Shown here in pieces: positions 9,301-23,693 of a stretch of DNA of 64,000 nt (position 1 is the stretch's first letter; the number at the start of each line of letters is the position of its first letter). The notes beneath the pieces were generated by a model, which worked only from the letters and a program-made list of their open reading frames with translations, had not been told where the DNA came from and did no database searches. The position numbers and the translations under genes are program-made. The DNA comes from Bacteroidaceae bacterium. Lineage in GTDB: Bacteria > Bacteroidota > Bacteroidia > Bacteroidales > Bacteroidaceae. The stretch spans positions 1 to 64,000 of the forward strand of contig JAILQO010000027.1 of the NCBI GenBank assembly GCA_024698925.1, written 5' to 3'.

Positions 9301-12300
9301 TTACCATTGATTAGACAGCATTTCGAGCATGTCTTTTGCTGTGAGTTTATAGTTCTGGTCAGCACCTTCGAGGATGCTGTCTGAGAGGGCGCGCTTGCTC
9401 TCGTGGAGACGCATGATCTTCTCCTCGATGGTGTGGTGGCTGACGAGGTGATAGACGGTGACGGCCTGCTTCTGCCCGATGCGGTAGGCGCGGTCTGTGG
9501 CCTGCTGCTCAATCGCTGGGTTCCACCACGGATCGAGGTGGATGACGTAGTTGGCTGCCGTGAGGTTCAAGCCTACGCCGCCGGCCTTGAGGCTGATGAG
9601 GAAGATGGGACGCTTGCCTTTCTGGAAGTCGTTGACCAGCTGCTCACGCTGCTTGATGGGGGTGGTTCCGTCCAGATAGAGGAAGGGCAGGTGTGCCTCC
9701 TTCAACGCTCGAGAAACGATGGAAAGGAATGATGTGAACTGACTGAAAACAAGTACGCTATGACCGCCTTCAACAATGTTCTGAACGAGTTCCATGAACG
9801 CGTTGACCTTGGAGGAGCCATCGACCCATGTGGTGTCAATCAGCTCTGGCGTGCAGGCTGTACGGCGCAGGCGCGAGAGTTCTGCCAGCGCGCTGACGGT
9901 GAGCTGGTCGCCCTCTTCCTTGAAGCGCTGTTCGGCCTCTCGGCGGATGACCTCGTAGAACGCCATTTCGTCATCGGTGAGCTCCACGTCGATGGTAATT
10001 TCTGTCTTCTCGGGCAGTTCCTTGGCCACCGCTTGCTTGGTGCGGCGCAGCATGAACGGCGCTACGAGGGTCTGCAGTTGCTGTTGGCGATCCGTGTCCT
10101 GTAGGTTCTCGATGGGGATGATGAATTTCTGATTGAACTGCTCGTAGCTGCTGAGCAGACCCGGGTTGACGAACTGGAAGAGGTTCCAGAGCTCGCCCAG
10201 ATGGTTCTGCACGGGCGTACCTGTCAGAATGATGCGATAGTCGGCTTGCAGCTGCATGCAGACAGCGCTCGTCTTGGTGCCGCGATTCTTGATATTATGT
10301 GCTTCGTCGAGGACGGCTGTCTTCCATTGCTTCTTCGTGATCAGGTCTTGCGAGGGCATGAGCAGGCCATAGGTGGTAATAATCACGTCGCCAGGCCCTG
10401 CTTCCTCTACGACGCGACGGCGGTCAAAGAATTCGCTGAGGTTATAGACGTTCAGCGAGGGGGAAAAGCGCTGCAGCTCGTTGCGCCAGTTGGGCGTTAC
10501 GCTGGCTGGTGCTACGACCAGCGCAGGTCCTTCTGCGGCGTGTGCCAGCAGGAAGGCGATTGTCTGTACCGTCTTACCCAGGCCCATATCGTCCGCCAGG
10601 CAGGCGCCTGCGCCCCACGCCGCCAGACGCATCATCCATTGGAAACCTTCCAGCTGATAGGGGCGGAGGGTGGCCTGTAGCGTAGCTGGCACTTCCGGCT
10701 GTAGGGCGTCGGCTTGCTTGATGCGCTCTGTGAGATCCTCGAATTCCTGCGCGTGGTGGATGTTGATCTCGCCGTTCACCAGTTCTGCCAGTACTCCTGT
10801 CTGAAGCGCCGAGATAGCGGGCTTGTTGCTCTCCAGTGTGGTCAGGCTCTCAAAGGCGTCGAGCTGTTTGCGCAGCTTCTCGGAGAGCCACAGATAGTCG
10901 CCGTTCTGCAACTGTACGTAGCCGCCGTGACTGCTGGCCAGCGCCTGCAGCAGCTGTTGGGCTGTGAGCAGGGAGTTGTCGTCGAGGCGTACGTCGCCTT
11001 CCACTTCGAACCAGCGTCCGCGTTGCTGCAGCGAGATGTTCCAGTCGCCTTTCTTGGCCGAGTGCATCCTCAGGCGTTCGCCATCGGGCCACTCTACGGC
11101 GCTGATCTCTGGATGGCTGCTGACGAAGGCCAGAAGCTCCAGCACCTGCTGCGTGGAGAGGTGTGCGCTGAGGTTCTCCGTGAATTCGATATCGTGCGTG
11201 TGACAATATTGTAATAAGGTGGAGAGGTTGCGTCCCTCGCTGTCCATGTCGCGCTCGATGCGGACGCGTCCCGATGTCTCGTTCTGGTCAATGATGACGC
11301 GGTCGCCCTGAGCCGGTGTGAGTGCGATGCTGCCGCCGATGAGGGGGCGCACCAGCACGTAGGCGTCGAAGAGCGTTTGCGCTGTGGGGTCGGGGGTGAG
11401 ACGTATGAGGATGTTCGATTGTGCCTCCAGCGTGTCCAGCTCCTTCTCCTTGGGGATGAGGTCGCTGTGCACGTCTGTGACATTGGCGATGAGCGGCAAC
11501 AGCTTGGCCAGCTTCTCCTCCGCTTCAGGGGGGAAATCCGTCACGGATAGCAGCTCCTGCAGGATGGCCCGCTCGTGGTCCGACATCGGGAAGAAGATGT
11601 AGTGCATCGCCGTGTCGCGGTGATAGACGTTATTCTGCGAGAGCAGGTCCTGGAAGGCGACGTTGGACTGCAGGTGGAAGCCTCCTTTCTCTGTGCGCTC
11701 AACGATGACGTAGGGCTTCTGCTCCTCGATGGTGACGCGGCGGAAGGGCGACTGCTCGCCCGTGAAGACACGGTCTGAGCCTATCAGATGCGGCAGGATG
11801 ATTCCTACCGTGAGGCGTTGAGCTCCGAGGAATCGCACGTCGGCCACGACGGCCTGGTCCGTGCGGTCCATGAAGGGTTCTGTGCCTCCGATGAAGCGGT
11901 TCCAGGGTAATTGCTTGCCGCTGCCCCAGCGCCCGTCCTTCAGGCGGTTCTGTTCGCGCAGCTCTACGCTCTCGCCGTCGCTCATGATGATGTACATGAC
12001 GCGATGCTCGTCCTCGTCGGCCTTGTCCTTCTGCTGGATTTCGGTGTCGATGAGTCGGTCCAGCATCAGCTCCCACGGATCCTTGGCCTTGGCCAGCTTG
12101 GATACGGGTTTGCTGCCGAAGGCGTTGTCCAGCAGCTTCTTCTCGTACTTTTCCAGTTTGATATATGAGGCGGCCTCGTGGCGCAGGAATGCCGAGCGCG
12201 GCTGGAAATCGTTCTCCGTCAGCGGCATACCGATCAGGTTGGCCGCCATCAGGGTGGTGAGGCGTTGCTGCAGGATGAACTCGCGGTCCTGCACATTCTC

Positions 12301-13308
12301 TGGATTCAACAGTTCCTTAAGCAGGTCCATATCTACGCGCTGCAGCGGGTTGGCCAGCGTGTCGGCCAGCAGCGCCGCCGCACCTACGCGATGAAGGTTC
12401 CCCTCGCGGGCGTTGTCGGCAAAAGCCTTGAGGCGCTGGCGCATGTCGGTGGGCTTGCTTGTCCACAGGGCGATGACCCAGTAGAAGGCGGCGATGCCGT
12501 CGGTGATGAAGCCGTCCGGATTATTCTGTCTGGCGGCTTTGCCGCCCATCGCTTCTGTGAATGCCTTCATGGCCAGGTCGCTCTTACCCTGCGACATCGC
12601 ATGGACTGCTTTCAGCAGGTAGTCCGAGGGCGTGAGTCGGATGCCCTTCGGCGGCGTGTACTGTCCCTGACAGACGTATTGATAGTAGCCTACGAGCGCC
12701 TTCATCTCGCGCACGTCGGAATCGTTGGGGTCGAACTTGCGGAGTCCCAGCTGTCGCTGGATGGTCTCCTCGGGGTCGATATTGTCTTCCTTCATCCATT
12801 TGCGCAGGAGCGCTGATAGGAAACCGATGAAATCCACGTCGCGAATCATCGTCATCAGCGGCTCGTAGCGGCGCTCATCGACCAGACTGATCAGGTAGGG
12901 TGGGATAGCGCTGTCCAGCACAACGGGTAAGGGTCGCTTGCCAGCGTGGCAACGGCGCACTAACTGTTGCAACTCGTCAAAGGCACGATAGCGCGTGAGG
13001 GGCCACGAGTCGAACTCCTCGAACCACTCGGGGTGGTTGTCCAGCCCAAAGCGCATCACCTCGCCGTACATGCGCGGACGGATGAACTCGCGCTGCGGCG
13101 CAAAGTGGGTTGCGGCCTCGTGCACGACGATACCTTCTTTAATCAACTCATTGGTCAGCAACGGCAACTCGCCCAGCATGCAGGCGCCGTGCACGCTCAA
13201 CTGGGTGCGATCGTCGTCCGAGAGGTTCTGGCCGACGTAAGCGTACAGGCATGCCAGCTTCTGGAGTGCCGGCTTGAATGTCATCAGATATTGTTGGATG
13301 ATAGTCAT
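9301..13308 (-). CDS. SNF2-family DEAD/DEAH-box helicase
   Basis: [62 protein letters not shown]. Confidence 0.96.
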   Translation of the reverse strand: MTIIQQYLMTFKPALQKLACLYAYVGQNLSDDDRTQLSVHGACMLGELPLLTNELIKEGIVVHEAATHFAPQREFIRPRMYGEVMRFGLDNHPEWFEEFDSWPLTRYRAFDELQQLVRRCHAGKRPLPVVLDSAIPPYLISLVDERRYEPLMTMIRDVDFIGFLSALLRKWMKEDNIDPEETIQRQLGLRKFDPNDSDVREMKALVGYYQYVCQGQYTPPKGIRLTPSDYLLKAVHAMSQGKSDLAMKAFTEAMGGKAARQNNPDGFITDGIAAFYWVIALWTSKPTDMRQRLKAFADNAREGNLHRVGAAALLADTLANPLQRVDMDLLKELLNPENVQDREFILQQRLTTLMAANLIGMPLTENDFQPRSAFLRHEAASYIKLEKYEKKLLDNAFGSKPVSKLAKAKDPWELMLDRLIDTEIQQKDKADEDEHRVMYIIMSDGESVELREQNRLKDGRWGSGKQLPWNRFIGGTEPFMDRTDQAVVADVRFLGAQRLTVGIILPHLIGSDRVFTGEQSPFRRVTIEEQKPYVIVERTEKGGFHLQSNVAFQDLLSQNNVYHRDTAMHYIFFPMSDHERAILQELLSVTDFPPEAEEKLAKLLPLIANVTDVHSDLIPKEKELDTLEAQSNILIRLTPDPTAQTLFDAYVLVRPLIGGSIALTPAQGDRVIIDQNETSGRVRIERDMDSEGRNLSTLLQYCHTHDIEFTENLSAHLSTQQVLELLAFVSSHPEISAVEWPDGERLRMHSAKKGDWNISLQQRGRWFEVEGDVRLDDNSLLTAQQLLQALASSHGGYVQLQNGDYLWLSEKLRKQLDAFESLTTLESNKPAISALQTGVLAELVNGEINIHHAQEFEDLTERIKQADALQPEVPATLQATLRPYQLEGFQWMMRLAAWGAGACLADDMGLGKTVQTIAFLLAHAAEGPALVVAPASVTPNWRNELQRFSPSLNVYNLSEFFDRRRVVEEAGPGDVIITTYGLLMPSQDLITKKQWKTAVLDEAHNIKNRGTKTSAVCMQLQADYRIILTGTPVQNHLGELWNLFQFVNPGLLSSYEQFNQKFIIPIENLQDTDRQQQLQTLVAPFMLRRTKQAVAKELPEKTEITIDVELTDDEMAFYEVIRREAEQRFKEEGDQLTVSALAELSRLRRTACTPELIDTTWVDGSSKVNAFMELVQNIVEGGHSVLVFSQFTSFLSIVSRALKEAHLPFLYLDGTTPIKQREQLVNDFQKGKRPIFLISLKAGGVGLNLTAANYVIHLDPWWNPAIEQQATDRAYRIGQKQAVTVYHLVSHHTIEEKIMRLHESKRALSDSILEGADQNYKLTAKDMLEMLSNQW

Positions 13309-13428
13309 AGTGTTACAGGTCGTCTGCCGCAGCGGTCAAATGGTACGGACAGACATCGACGGCACAAAGGTACGGCTTTCTTTTCATATACGCAAGTCCT
13401 GCGGCGGCATTTTTTTTTGCTTTGTTGA

Positions 13429-15504
<2,076 letters not shown>

Positions 15505-15526
15505 AAACATCAATAACTAACGAATT

Positions 15527-17980
15527 ATGAAAACTACACCTGATCACTTCATGCTGTTTCGCACGGCTGGTCGTCGCATAGCCGAGGCCGCTATGTGTTT
15601 GTTCGTGGCATCGTTCGTTGCCTGTTCCGTCGATAACGTCTCGGACGAGGTGGCGACTCCCACTACTCCCACACCTTCTATCAACCCTGAGGACTACCAG
15701 AATGTGCCCACATCGGGCGCCACGCTGGAAAAGGGTGACATCACCATCACCTTCCCCGAGAACACCTTCTCTGCTGAAACGAAGATTGCCATCAGCGATG
15801 TGAAGGCGGGCGAGGTGGCTGGCGAGGATGAAGTGTCCAACTTCTACAAGCTGACCGTTCCGCCTCAGATTGACAAGCAGCTCACCTTGAGTATCGAATC
15901 CGATGAGGCAGGCCCGGGCGTCAACATCATTGCCCATGTGCCATGCTATCATATATCTGAGGACATCCTTGATTATCAGGACATCATCCTGGAATCGGAA
16001 TACGCCAACGGCAAGTACACGTTCCAACTGCCGGCAACCGACAACCACGACGCTGAAGCGGGCGAGCAGCTCTCTATCAGCCTCGGTCTTGCCAAGGTGG
16101 ACTATCTGGGCCAGGGCGGTGCGGCGACGGTGAAAGGTACTCGCGGCACGGATATTTTTGAAGACAAATTTACCGAAGGCAATGTATCGTGGCATTTCGT
16201 TTTCGGCTGGCGCCAGAGAGCTGCGCTGGCAGACAGACTTGATGCCAACTGGGAGGCCATCAACGAGTGCATCCGCGATGCTATCAAGAAGCTGCATGAC
16301 CTGGGCCTGAAGGTCACCGATCGCGATGTCACCTTCTCATTTGCCAAAATGGAAGAATATGGAACATTCAGTCAAAGTGCATATTGCAACGAATGGAGCT
16401 CCATCCAGGTAGGTGACCACATACTGGATGATTTTGCCAACTCAAGGGATAATTTCCGCAGCACCATCATTCATGAGCTGATGCACATGTATCAGGCTGA
16501 TTATGACCCGCGCAGCGCATTCCGTAAAGCTGACAAACTTGGTGCCATCACAGAAGCTACAGGCGGAAAATTAATTGACGGCCTTTCCATACACGACGGC
16601 AGCGAGCGTCTGTTGCTCTACGAGTCGGGCGCTGTTTGGGCAGAGCAGTTCATGATTGGTAAATTCAATTATTCCTATGCCCAGAATTATGTCGGCAATG
16701 CCATCAAGGGATTCTATGACATCGGCTCGATCTACACCTCGGGTACAACGCACAAAGCATATGAATCTCATGGCTACGGCATGTCGATACTCATGGAGTA
16801 CATTACCAAAAAGCTGACCAAATACAACCTCGACGACAAATCCATCGTGAAGCTCTACGAGATATGGCACAATTCGAATGGATGGTCACGCGACTGCATC
16901 AAGCAGCTCACACGCGAGGCCGGTCACGACATATTCTCGAACTACGATGATTTCATCCTGTCAGTGCTCAAGGGCGAGGTTTCTAATGGCATCAACATTT
17001 CGGGAATAGGTGGAGCCGGCAGCGGAGGTAAGATCACTGACGCGACCACCACCCGGCAGACTACGGGCCAGAGTTTCGTCCATGGAGGCCAGGTGGACCG
17101 TTTCAGCTTTGAAGTTTCAGACAACACGCCGCTTGACAACAAGCAACTGGTCATCAGTCAGCTCGAAGAGGGCTGCCGCACCTATGTTATCATACCAGAA
17201 ACAGATGAAACAGGTGAGAAGATATTTATAGAATATGGTTTCAGGGCAACGAAGGACGAACCAATCATCATCCCTTGCAAGGATCTGGTGCAGAAGTTCC
17301 ACATGTCTGAAAGACATAATACCCAATTCGTGTTCTTTACCGTTACCACAAACCGCGATAACAAAAAGACTTTGCCCTATAAGGTCCAGGTGGAACTGAA
17401 AGACAGCCCGAACCTCGCCCCCGTGACGCTGAAACGTGCAAGCGTAGAAATGAGCATCATGTGTGACGTCGTCACAGGCGGAAGCTTCCCGTCGGAGGGG
17501 CAGGATAAAAGGACAGTCAAAGTCGGCGGCACCAGCGAAGAAGGTACGCTGACGTCGTCCTACGTTGACGGAACCACCCTGCATGTAGAGTATTATAAAG
17601 AAGAGAAGCACGGGCAGTCGAAGGAGACAATCACCTTCGATGTCGTTAACTTCCCCGACATAGCCAATACCACTATCAAGAATGTCGTCGTGCGCTGCCA
17701 TTCGGAGAAGGACCCTGAAATCGACGAAGAATACAATGATTATCTAGGCGACAGCGAATATGTCTATGACCTTGAGGCCAAGTTCGAACCGCTCACCTAT
17801 AACAAGGCGTCATCTTCAGAGAAGCTTGCCGTCTTCTATGGCTATGAGCAGAAGGGCTTAACGATAACCTCGTATTCGTCCTCTTTACATTATGTTTATT
17901 ATGGTAGCACAGGCGGGGATACCCGTACTTGGAAGGCCAACGCCAACAACAACGCCTGGATATATCTCGAGTGGGAGTAG
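15527..17980 (+). CDS. Lipoprotein with putative zinc metallopeptidase (HExxH) domain
   Basis: Lipoprotein-like leader ending FVAC; STIIHELMHMYQ (HExxH) with downstream ESGAVWAEQF. Confidence 0.65.
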   Translation: MKTTPDHFMLFRTAGRRIAEAAMCLFVASFVACSVDNVSDEVATPTTPTPSINPEDYQNVPTSGATLEKGDITITFPENTFSAETKIAISDVKAGEVAGEDEVSNFYKLTVPPQIDKQLTLSIESDEAGPGVNIIAHVPCYHISEDILDYQDIILESEYANGKYTFQLPATDNHDAEAGEQLSISLGLAKVDYLGQGGAATVKGTRGTDIFEDKFTEGNVSWHFVFGWRQRAALADRLDANWEAINECIRDAIKKLHDLGLKVTDRDVTFSFAKMEEYGTFSQSAYCNEWSSIQVGDHILDDFANSRDNFRSTIIHELMHMYQADYDPRSAFRKADKLGAITEATGGKLIDGLSIHDGSERLLLYESGAVWAEQFMIGKFNYSYAQNYVGNAIKGFYDIGSIYTSGTTHKAYESHGYGMSILMEYITKKLTKYNLDDKSIVKLYEIWHNSNGWSRDCIKQLTREAGHDIFSNYDDFILSVLKGEVSNGINISGIGGAGSGGKITDATTTRQTTGQSFVHGGQVDRFSFEVSDNTPLDNKQLVISQLEEGCRTYVIIPETDETGEKIFIEYGFRATKDEPIIIPCKDLVQKFHMSERHNTQFVFFTVTTNRDNKKTLPYKVQVELKDSPNLAPVTLKRASVEMSIMCDVVTGGSFPSEGQDKRTVKVGGTSEEGTLTSSYVDGTTLHVEYYKEEKHGQSKETITFDVVNFPDIANTTIKNVVVRCHSEKDPEIDEEYNDYLGDSEYVYDLEAKFEPLTYNKASSSEKLAVFYGYEQKGLTITSYSSSLHYVYYGSTGGDTRTWKANANNNAWIYLEWE

Positions 17981-17981
17981 T

Positions 17982-18036
17982 AAAAAATCCCACAACTGGT
18001 GGCAGATGTGGGAAAGATATTAAGAAGAATTAGTAA
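17982..18036. repeat. Dispersed hairpin repeat, copy 1
   Basis: aaaaaaTCCCACAactggtggcagaTGTGGGAaagatattaagaagaattagtaaatca; matches copy 2 at 51965-52020. Confidence 0.6.
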
Positions 18037-18044
18037 ATCAATCG

Positions 18045-18233
18045 TCACGCATCATTAGATGATCGTGCATGGGACAAGGACCATTTATCTAATGTAAAAT
18101 GGACAATGGAAATGTCCTGCCTGCCCATATCGTCGGCCAGGAAGAAGATGATGTTGGGACGGTCGGTGGACTGCGCCATTGCCGTCGCAGCCGTGAACAA
18201 GGGGAGGGAACTCCTGAAAAACTTTCTGAACAT
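18045..18233 (-). pseudogene. Truncated sulfatase N-terminus
   Basis: MFRKFFRSSLPLFTAATAMAQSTDRPNIIFFLADDMG..., then diverges (RQDISIVHFTLDK) into a CCATTGTCCATT-type repeat; no catalytic S/C-x-P-S-R. Confidence 0.75.
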
Positions 18234-18427
18234 AAATGAGTATTATTTATAAGGTCTTTTGACGGCGCGAAGAAAAAAAAATTTGAAGCGTTGTGCAGAT
18301 AGGCTTGAATATTTTGTTTTCGGGATGTGAAAAAAGATTATTTTCGTATTGTAGTGTGCTAAAAACTCTATCGTGGTGGCCCATTTCTCCTACATTTTCC
18401 TTATCTTTGCAAGCAAATTGAAAATGC

Positions 18428-20962
18428 ATGCCGGCGCATAGGTTCTTCTCACTGAAATGGCTTTGGATAGCGGTGCTCCTCATGGGCTTCGCGCGGCCTG
18501 CTGCGGCCAGAGGCGAAAGCGATTCGCTGCTGGTGGTGGCGGACAGCATCCTGCTGCGGGAACTGACGGTCACGGCGCTGCAACCGGTATCCATGCGTGG
18601 CGATACGCTGGTCTATGACCTCCGCGCCTTCCCCGTGCCGGAGGGCTCCCGACTGGGCGAGCTGCTGCGGCGACTGCCGGGCGTAGATGTGGGCGCTGAC
18701 GGTGCCGTCCGTGCGCAGGGCATCCCCGTCACTTACCTGTTGCTGAACGGCCGCGAGTTCTTCTCGGCCAACCGCTCGGTGGTGCTGGAGAATCTGCCTG
18801 CCGATGCGCTGCTGGACGTCAAGGTCTATGAGCGCGTGGTGGAGAATGACGAGGATATGGGGCTCCGAGCACGTACGGAGCGTGTCATGGACCTGACGAC
18901 GCTACCCGGTAAGGAGAAGGGATGGCTCACGGACCTGACAGGGGCCGCCGGCTACCGCGACCGCTACTCTGGAAACGCCAGCGCCAGCCATTTTGATGAG
19001 GTGTGGCAGAATATGATTTCCGTGTCCTCGGACAACTTGCCGCAGGATTTCGGTATCGGCGAATCGTTCTACGAGAAGGTGGATCGCCAACAGCAGGACG
19101 GCGACGCCCGCCACCATACGCTCAGCATCATGACGAGCCGCAAGAAGGGCGCCTGGGAGACTACCGGATCGGCCTATTATACCGCTTCCCGCAATACGCG
19201 TGGCATAGAAAGTCTGACGGAGAACCTGCTGTCCACGGGTCAGCTCTATTCACGAACCTCCACCGACGGTGAGGACAGAACCCACAACGTGACGGGTAAT
19301 TTCCACTTCGAGCGGCGCGATTCCATGACGACGGTCACCATCGATCCGCAATTGATGTACACGAAGGGCAATTCCCATACGGACTACATCTCGGCAACCT
19401 CCAACCGCCCGCTGCAGGACGTGCTGGAATGGACAACGGGTACGGCATCGCCCTTCTTGCTGAACCGCCAGAGAGTGCATAGCATCAGCAACCAGCAGGC
19501 CTGGAACGCCTCGGTCAATGCCCATCTGCGGCGCCGCCTGAGCCGTCATGGACGTGCTTTCACGATTGATGCGGCATGGGAACTCAACGATGTCTCCACG
19601 TTCCAGTCCACGGCCTCGGCAACGGACTATTTCCGCCGTGACCAGTATGACAGCCAGCTACGCTACTCCGACGCTCCCGACCGCGACGAGCAGGTGCGCG
19701 TCAGAATGGCGTGGATAGAACCTTTGGGACGTTACCTGAAACTGAAAGCGGAGTGGGGGATGTCCAACCGTCATGAGAATTTCCGTCAGCCCGTCTTCAC
19801 GGAAGGTGCTATGCATCCTATCGACTCGCTGTCAAAGGATGCTACCTACGATTTCCTGAACCGTGATGCACGCCTGATGCTGCAATGGATGCCGTCGGAC
19901 AAGATGGTGCTCAGCATCGGTGGACTCTATAATCCCGTCAGGACACGTACCCGCTACATCTGCAACACCTTGAATATCGACACGCTGCGCTATGTGGATA
20001 ACTGGGCACCAGAGCTGAATTTCTACTACCGCTCGGACAACGGATGGAATGCCAGCCTCAAATATACGGGTATGAGCCGCCAGCCGGGACTGCTGGATCT
20101 GCTGCCTATCGTGGACGATACCGACCCGCTGCACCTGCGCAAGGGTAATCCGGGCCTGAAACCGTCCTTCGTACACCAACTCTCAGGTACCTATTTCTGG
20201 TTCGATGCCGATACGCAAACCCAGCTGAACCTGCAGGTGCAGGGTCAGGTGGAGCAGAATGCCATTACCGATGTGGTGGAGATTGATGCAACGGACGGTG
20301 TGCGTCGCACCTCTGTAGATAATGTCGATGGCTGTCGGCAGATAGCCGCTACGTGGACGGCGGCCTCAGGCTTCGAGCCGGAGTCCAAGTGGTTCTTTGA
20401 TTTCCAAGGCGATGTGAACATGACCCGTCGCGTGGGCTTGCAGGAACGTCACCTCATGGAGACGGCCTTTGCCGCTGATCAGGTACAGGAGATGACATTT
20501 ACCACGAATCAGTCGCTCATCCGACAGTATGTGGCCCTGCAGTGGCAGCCAGGCATCTTCTCCGTGAAACCTTATGGATTCTTTACCTATAACGGACTGC
20601 GGGCTCAGGACATCAACGTGACGCCGGCGGATCTGTGGCTCGTGGGCGTAGGACTCGTGGGGCGACTGGAGACGAATAACGGCTGGAGCATTGCCGTAGA
20701 CGCATCGCGGCAGAGTAGGCGAGGATACGTCGAGGCAGTGGACAATGACGACGAATGGCTCATAGACTTGGAAATGGCCTATGCTTTCCTGAAAGGTCGT
20801 GCGGCAGAGGTGCGTCTGCAGGCCTGCGACCTGTTGCGCCAGCGCAATCTCTCACGCAGCGTCACCTCCGCCACAACGCGTATTGAAGCCTCCTATCCGC
20901 ACAGTGTCACGCATTATCTGCTCCTCAGTTTCACCTATCGCTTCACACTTATGGGAAAATAA
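18428..20962 (+). CDS. Outer-membrane beta-barrel (TonB-dependent receptor-like) protein
   Basis: Plug-like [37 protein letters not shown] followed by long beta-barrel; aromatic end. Confidence 0.85.
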   Translation: MPAHRFFSLKWLWIAVLLMGFARPAAARGESDSLLVVADSILLRELTVTALQPVSMRGDTLVYDLRAFPVPEGSRLGELLRRLPGVDVGADGAVRAQGIPVTYLLLNGREFFSANRSVVLENLPADALLDVKVYERVVENDEDMGLRARTERVMDLTTLPGKEKGWLTDLTGAAGYRDRYSGNASASHFDEVWQNMISVSSDNLPQDFGIGESFYEKVDRQQQDGDARHHTLSIMTSRKKGAWETTGSAYYTASRNTRGIESLTENLLSTGQLYSRTSTDGEDRTHNVTGNFHFERRDSMTTVTIDPQLMYTKGNSHTDYISATSNRPLQDVLEWTTGTASPFLLNRQRVHSISNQQAWNASVNAHLRRRLSRHGRAFTIDAAWELNDVSTFQSTASATDYFRRDQYDSQLRYSDAPDRDEQVRVRMAWIEPLGRYLKLKAEWGMSNRHENFRQPVFTEGAMHPIDSLSKDATYDFLNRDARLMLQWMPSDKMVLSIGGLYNPVRTRTRYICNTLNIDTLRYVDNWAPELNFYYRSDNGWNASLKYTGMSRQPGLLDLLPIVDDTDPLHLRKGNPGLKPSFVHQLSGTYFWFDADTQTQLNLQVQGQVEQNAITDVVEIDATDGVRRTSVDNVDGCRQIAATWTAASGFEPESKWFFDFQGDVNMTRRVGLQERHLMETAFAADQVQEMTFTTNQSLIRQYVALQWQPGIFSVKPYGFFTYNGLRAQDINVTPADLWLVGVGLVGRLETNNGWSIAVDASRQSRRGYVEAVDNDDEWLIDLEMAYAFLKGRAAEVRLQACDLLRQRNLSRSVTSATTRIEASYPHSVTHYLLLSFTYRFTLMGK

Positions 20963-20998
20963 ATCGTTCCAGAGCACACGTTTTTCAGCCGAAATTCG

Positions 20999-21006
20999 TA
21001 CCTTTG
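20999..21006 (+). promoter_or_regulatory. Bacteroidetes -7 element TACCTTTG upstream of pfp
   Basis: tacctttg, about 75 bp before the pfp ATG. Confidence 0.5.
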
Positions 21007-21081
21007 TGCCCGAATTCAGACAACGAACTTCAACAACATTCAAATTATATAGTATTCATCACAAACTTAAACATTTGTTTT

Positions 21082-22716
21082 ATGACAAAGAGTGCATTGC
21101 AAATCGCAAGGGCTGCCTATCAGCCTAAGCTCCCCAAGGCGCTGCAGGGCCCTGTAGCTGTCAAGGAAGGTGCTGCTACACAGAGTGTCGGCAACCAGGA
21201 CGAAATCCGCAAACTGTTCCCTAACACATACGGTCTGCCCGTCGTGGAATTCGTTGAGGGACAGGCTCAGAAGCTCCCCGCTATCAACGTCGGTGTCATC
21301 CTCTCCGGTGGTCAGGCTCCTGGCGGTCACAACGTCATCAGCGGCTTGTTCGACGGTGTCAAGAGCATCAATCCCGAGAGCAAGCTCTACGGCTTCATCC
21401 TCGGCCCTGGCGGTCTCGTGGATCACAAGTACATGGAGCTCACCGCAGACATCATCGACGAATACCGCAACACGGGCGGCTTTGATATCATAGGTTCCGG
21501 CCGTACAAAGCTGGAGAAGGAAGAGCAGTTTGAGAAGGGTATCGAGATCCTGCGCGAGCTGAACATCAAGGCCCTCGTCATCATCGGCGGTGATGACTCC
21601 AACACCAACGCTTGCGTGCTCGCTGAGTACTACGCTGCCAAGAACTACGGCGTACAGGTCATCGGCTGTCCTAAGACCATCGACGGCGACCTGAAGAACG
21701 AGCAGATTGAGACCAGCTTCGGTTTCGATACCGCCTGCAAGACCTACAGCGAGCTGATTGGTAACATCCAGCGCGACTGCAACAGCGCCCGCAAATACTG
21801 GCACTTCATCAAGCTCATGGGCCGTTCCGCAAGCCACATCGCTCTTGAGTGCGCCCTCCAGACACAGCCCAACATCTGCCTCGTCAGCGAGGAGGTGGAG
21901 CAGAAGGAGATGAGCCTGGATGATGTCGTGAACTACATCGCAGACATCGTGGCCAAGCGTGCTGAGGACGGCAATCACTTCGGTACCGTGCTGATTCCCG
22001 AAGGCCTGATCGAGTTCATTCCCGCTATCAAGAAGCTCATCAAGGAGCTGAACGAAGTACTTACAGATCCCGCTACCGGTGAGCCGCGCGAGTTCGAAAG
22101 CGCTGACGCTCAGATTGCCTTTGTCAAGAAGAGCATCGCCAAGGAGAATCTGGCAGTCCTCGAGAGCCTGCCCGAAGACGTAGCTCGTCAGCTGTGTCTG
22201 GATCGTGATCCCCACGGCAACGTACAGGTTAGCCTCATTGAGACTGAGAAGCTGCTCAGCCGCATGGTTGCAAAGCGCCTGAAGGAGACAGGTCGTGCTC
22301 CTAAGTTCAGCACCCAGCACCACTTCTTCGGCTACGAAGGACGTTGCGCTGCTCCCTCCAACTACGACGCTGACTATTGCTACAGCCTCGGCTTCAATGC
22401 CAGTCGCCTGATTGCTTCCGGCAAGACGGGTTACATGAGCATCATCAAGAACACGACGGCTCCTGCTGCTGAGTGGATTGCCGGTGGTGTGCCCATTACG
22501 ATGATGATGAACATCGAGCGTCGTAATGGTGCCAACAAGCCTGTTATCCGCAAGGCTCTGGTGGAACTGGATGGCGCTCCCTTCAAGTTCTTCGCTGCTC
22601 ACCGCGACGAGTGGGCTCGCAACACCAGCTATGTCTATCCCGGTCCTATCCAGTACTTCGGTCCCACCGAGGTCTGCGACCAGACCACCAAGACGTTGCA
22701 GTTTGAACAAGCATAA
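21082..22716 (+). CDS. pfp: Diphosphate--fructose-6-phosphate 1-phosphotransferase
   Basis: [45 protein letters not shown]; start re-set to [13 protein letters not shown]. Confidence 0.95.
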   Translation: MTKSALQIARAAYQPKLPKALQGPVAVKEGAATQSVGNQDEIRKLFPNTYGLPVVEFVEGQAQKLPAINVGVILSGGQAPGGHNVISGLFDGVKSINPESKLYGFILGPGGLVDHKYMELTADIIDEYRNTGGFDIIGSGRTKLEKEEQFEKGIEILRELNIKALVIIGGDDSNTNACVLAEYYAAKNYGVQVIGCPKTIDGDLKNEQIETSFGFDTACKTYSELIGNIQRDCNSARKYWHFIKLMGRSASHIALECALQTQPNICLVSEEVEQKEMSLDDVVNYIADIVAKRAEDGNHFGTVLIPEGLIEFIPAIKKLIKELNEVLTDPATGEPREFESADAQIAFVKKSIAKENLAVLESLPEDVARQLCLDRDPHGNVQVSLIETEKLLSRMVAKRLKETGRAPKFSTQHHFFGYEGRCAAPSNYDADYCYSLGFNASRLIASGKTGYMSIIKNTTAPAAEWIAGGVPITMMMNIERRNGANKPVIRKALVELDGAPFKFFAAHRDEWARNTSYVYPGPIQYFGPTEVCDQTTKTLQFEQA

Positions 22717-22721
22717 TCATC

Positions 22722-23669
22722 TTGAACAAGCCTAAGAATACTTCGCATAGAGTTGTAGTACCCGCGTCATCCGGCGCGGGTTCTACCTCTGTGTCGAAGC
22801 GTTCTCCTCGCCGTACATCCTCTACGGCACCCCGCCGCCGTCGCAAGAAGTCCTCATCCCGTCGTCCCTTCTGGAGACGCATGCCGATGTGGGCGCTGCT
22901 GACAGGTATTGGCGCCATCGTAGCCCTTTACCTTTTTTCCCTCTACTACTTCTTCGTGAGCCCTCTCTCATTCCGCTGGAATGCCATCTATGGCGAACCT
23001 GATTACCCGGAAGGGTACGAGGTCAGAGGCATAGATATCAGTCATTATCAGGAACGCATCAACTGGGAACGCCTGCGTAACGCCAATATTCAAGGACAGC
23101 CCCTGAGCTTTGCCTTCATCAAGGCTACGGAAGGCGTCAGTATCATTGACGAAAACCTCAACGAGAATATCTATCAGGCTCATCAGAATGATATCGTCTG
23201 TGGCGCATACCATTTCTTCACGCCCGATGTGGATGCTGCCCTTCAGGCACGCTTCTTCTTGAAGCAAGTCCATTTGCAGGCAGGCGACTTGCCTCCCGTA
23301 CTGGATATTGAAAAAAGTGGCAAACTCTCCAAGGCTCAGGTCGTAAAAGCGGCCAAGACGTGGCTCGATATCGTAGAGAAACATTATGGCGTCAAGCCCA
23401 TTATCTATACGGGCTATCGCTTTAAGATGGATTTCCTGGGCGACAGCATCTTCAACCAGTATCCCTATTGGATAGCCCATTACTACGTGGACCGGCTGGC
23501 CTACAAAGGCCCGTGGCATTTCTGGCAATATACCGATGTAGGCCATATAGACGGCATTCCAGGCTACGTGGATTTCAATATCTTCAATGGCTCTCTCGAG
23601 CAACTTCATGCGCTCACCATCAAACCGGAAGAGGTTGATGAGATAGGACTGGATGGTGTGGACGATTAA
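22722..23669 (+). CDS. Membrane-anchored glycoside hydrolase family 25 (lysozyme-like)
   Basis: EVRGIDISHYQERINWERL, FAFIKATEGVSIID, HFFTPDVDAALQARFF, LPPVLDIE. Confidence 0.92.
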   Translation: MNKPKNTSHRVVVPASSGAGSTSVSKRSPRRTSSTAPRRRRKKSSSRRPFWRRMPMWALLTGIGAIVALYLFSLYYFFVSPLSFRWNAIYGEPDYPEGYEVRGIDISHYQERINWERLRNANIQGQPLSFAFIKATEGVSIIDENLNENIYQAHQNDIVCGAYHFFTPDVDAALQARFFLKQVHLQAGDLPPVLDIEKSGKLSKAQVVKAAKTWLDIVEKHYGVKPIIYTGYRFKMDFLGDSIFNQYPYWIAHYYVDRLAYKGPWHFWQYTDVGHIDGIPGYVDFNIFNGSLEQLHALTIKPEEVDEIGLDGVDD

Positions 23670-23693
23670 TGATTAACGGTAAACAAAGATATA

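Noticed and set aside
9301-13308. SNF2 helicase as part of a DISARM/Dnd-like defence system
   Set aside because: Neighbours are trmD and ligA; no defence partners nearby, so treated as a housekeeping-type SNF2 protein.
21067-22710. 547-aa antisense ORF opposite pfp
   Set aside because: Shadow ORF of pfp; composition mirrors its codon bias; no recognisable motif or promoter.
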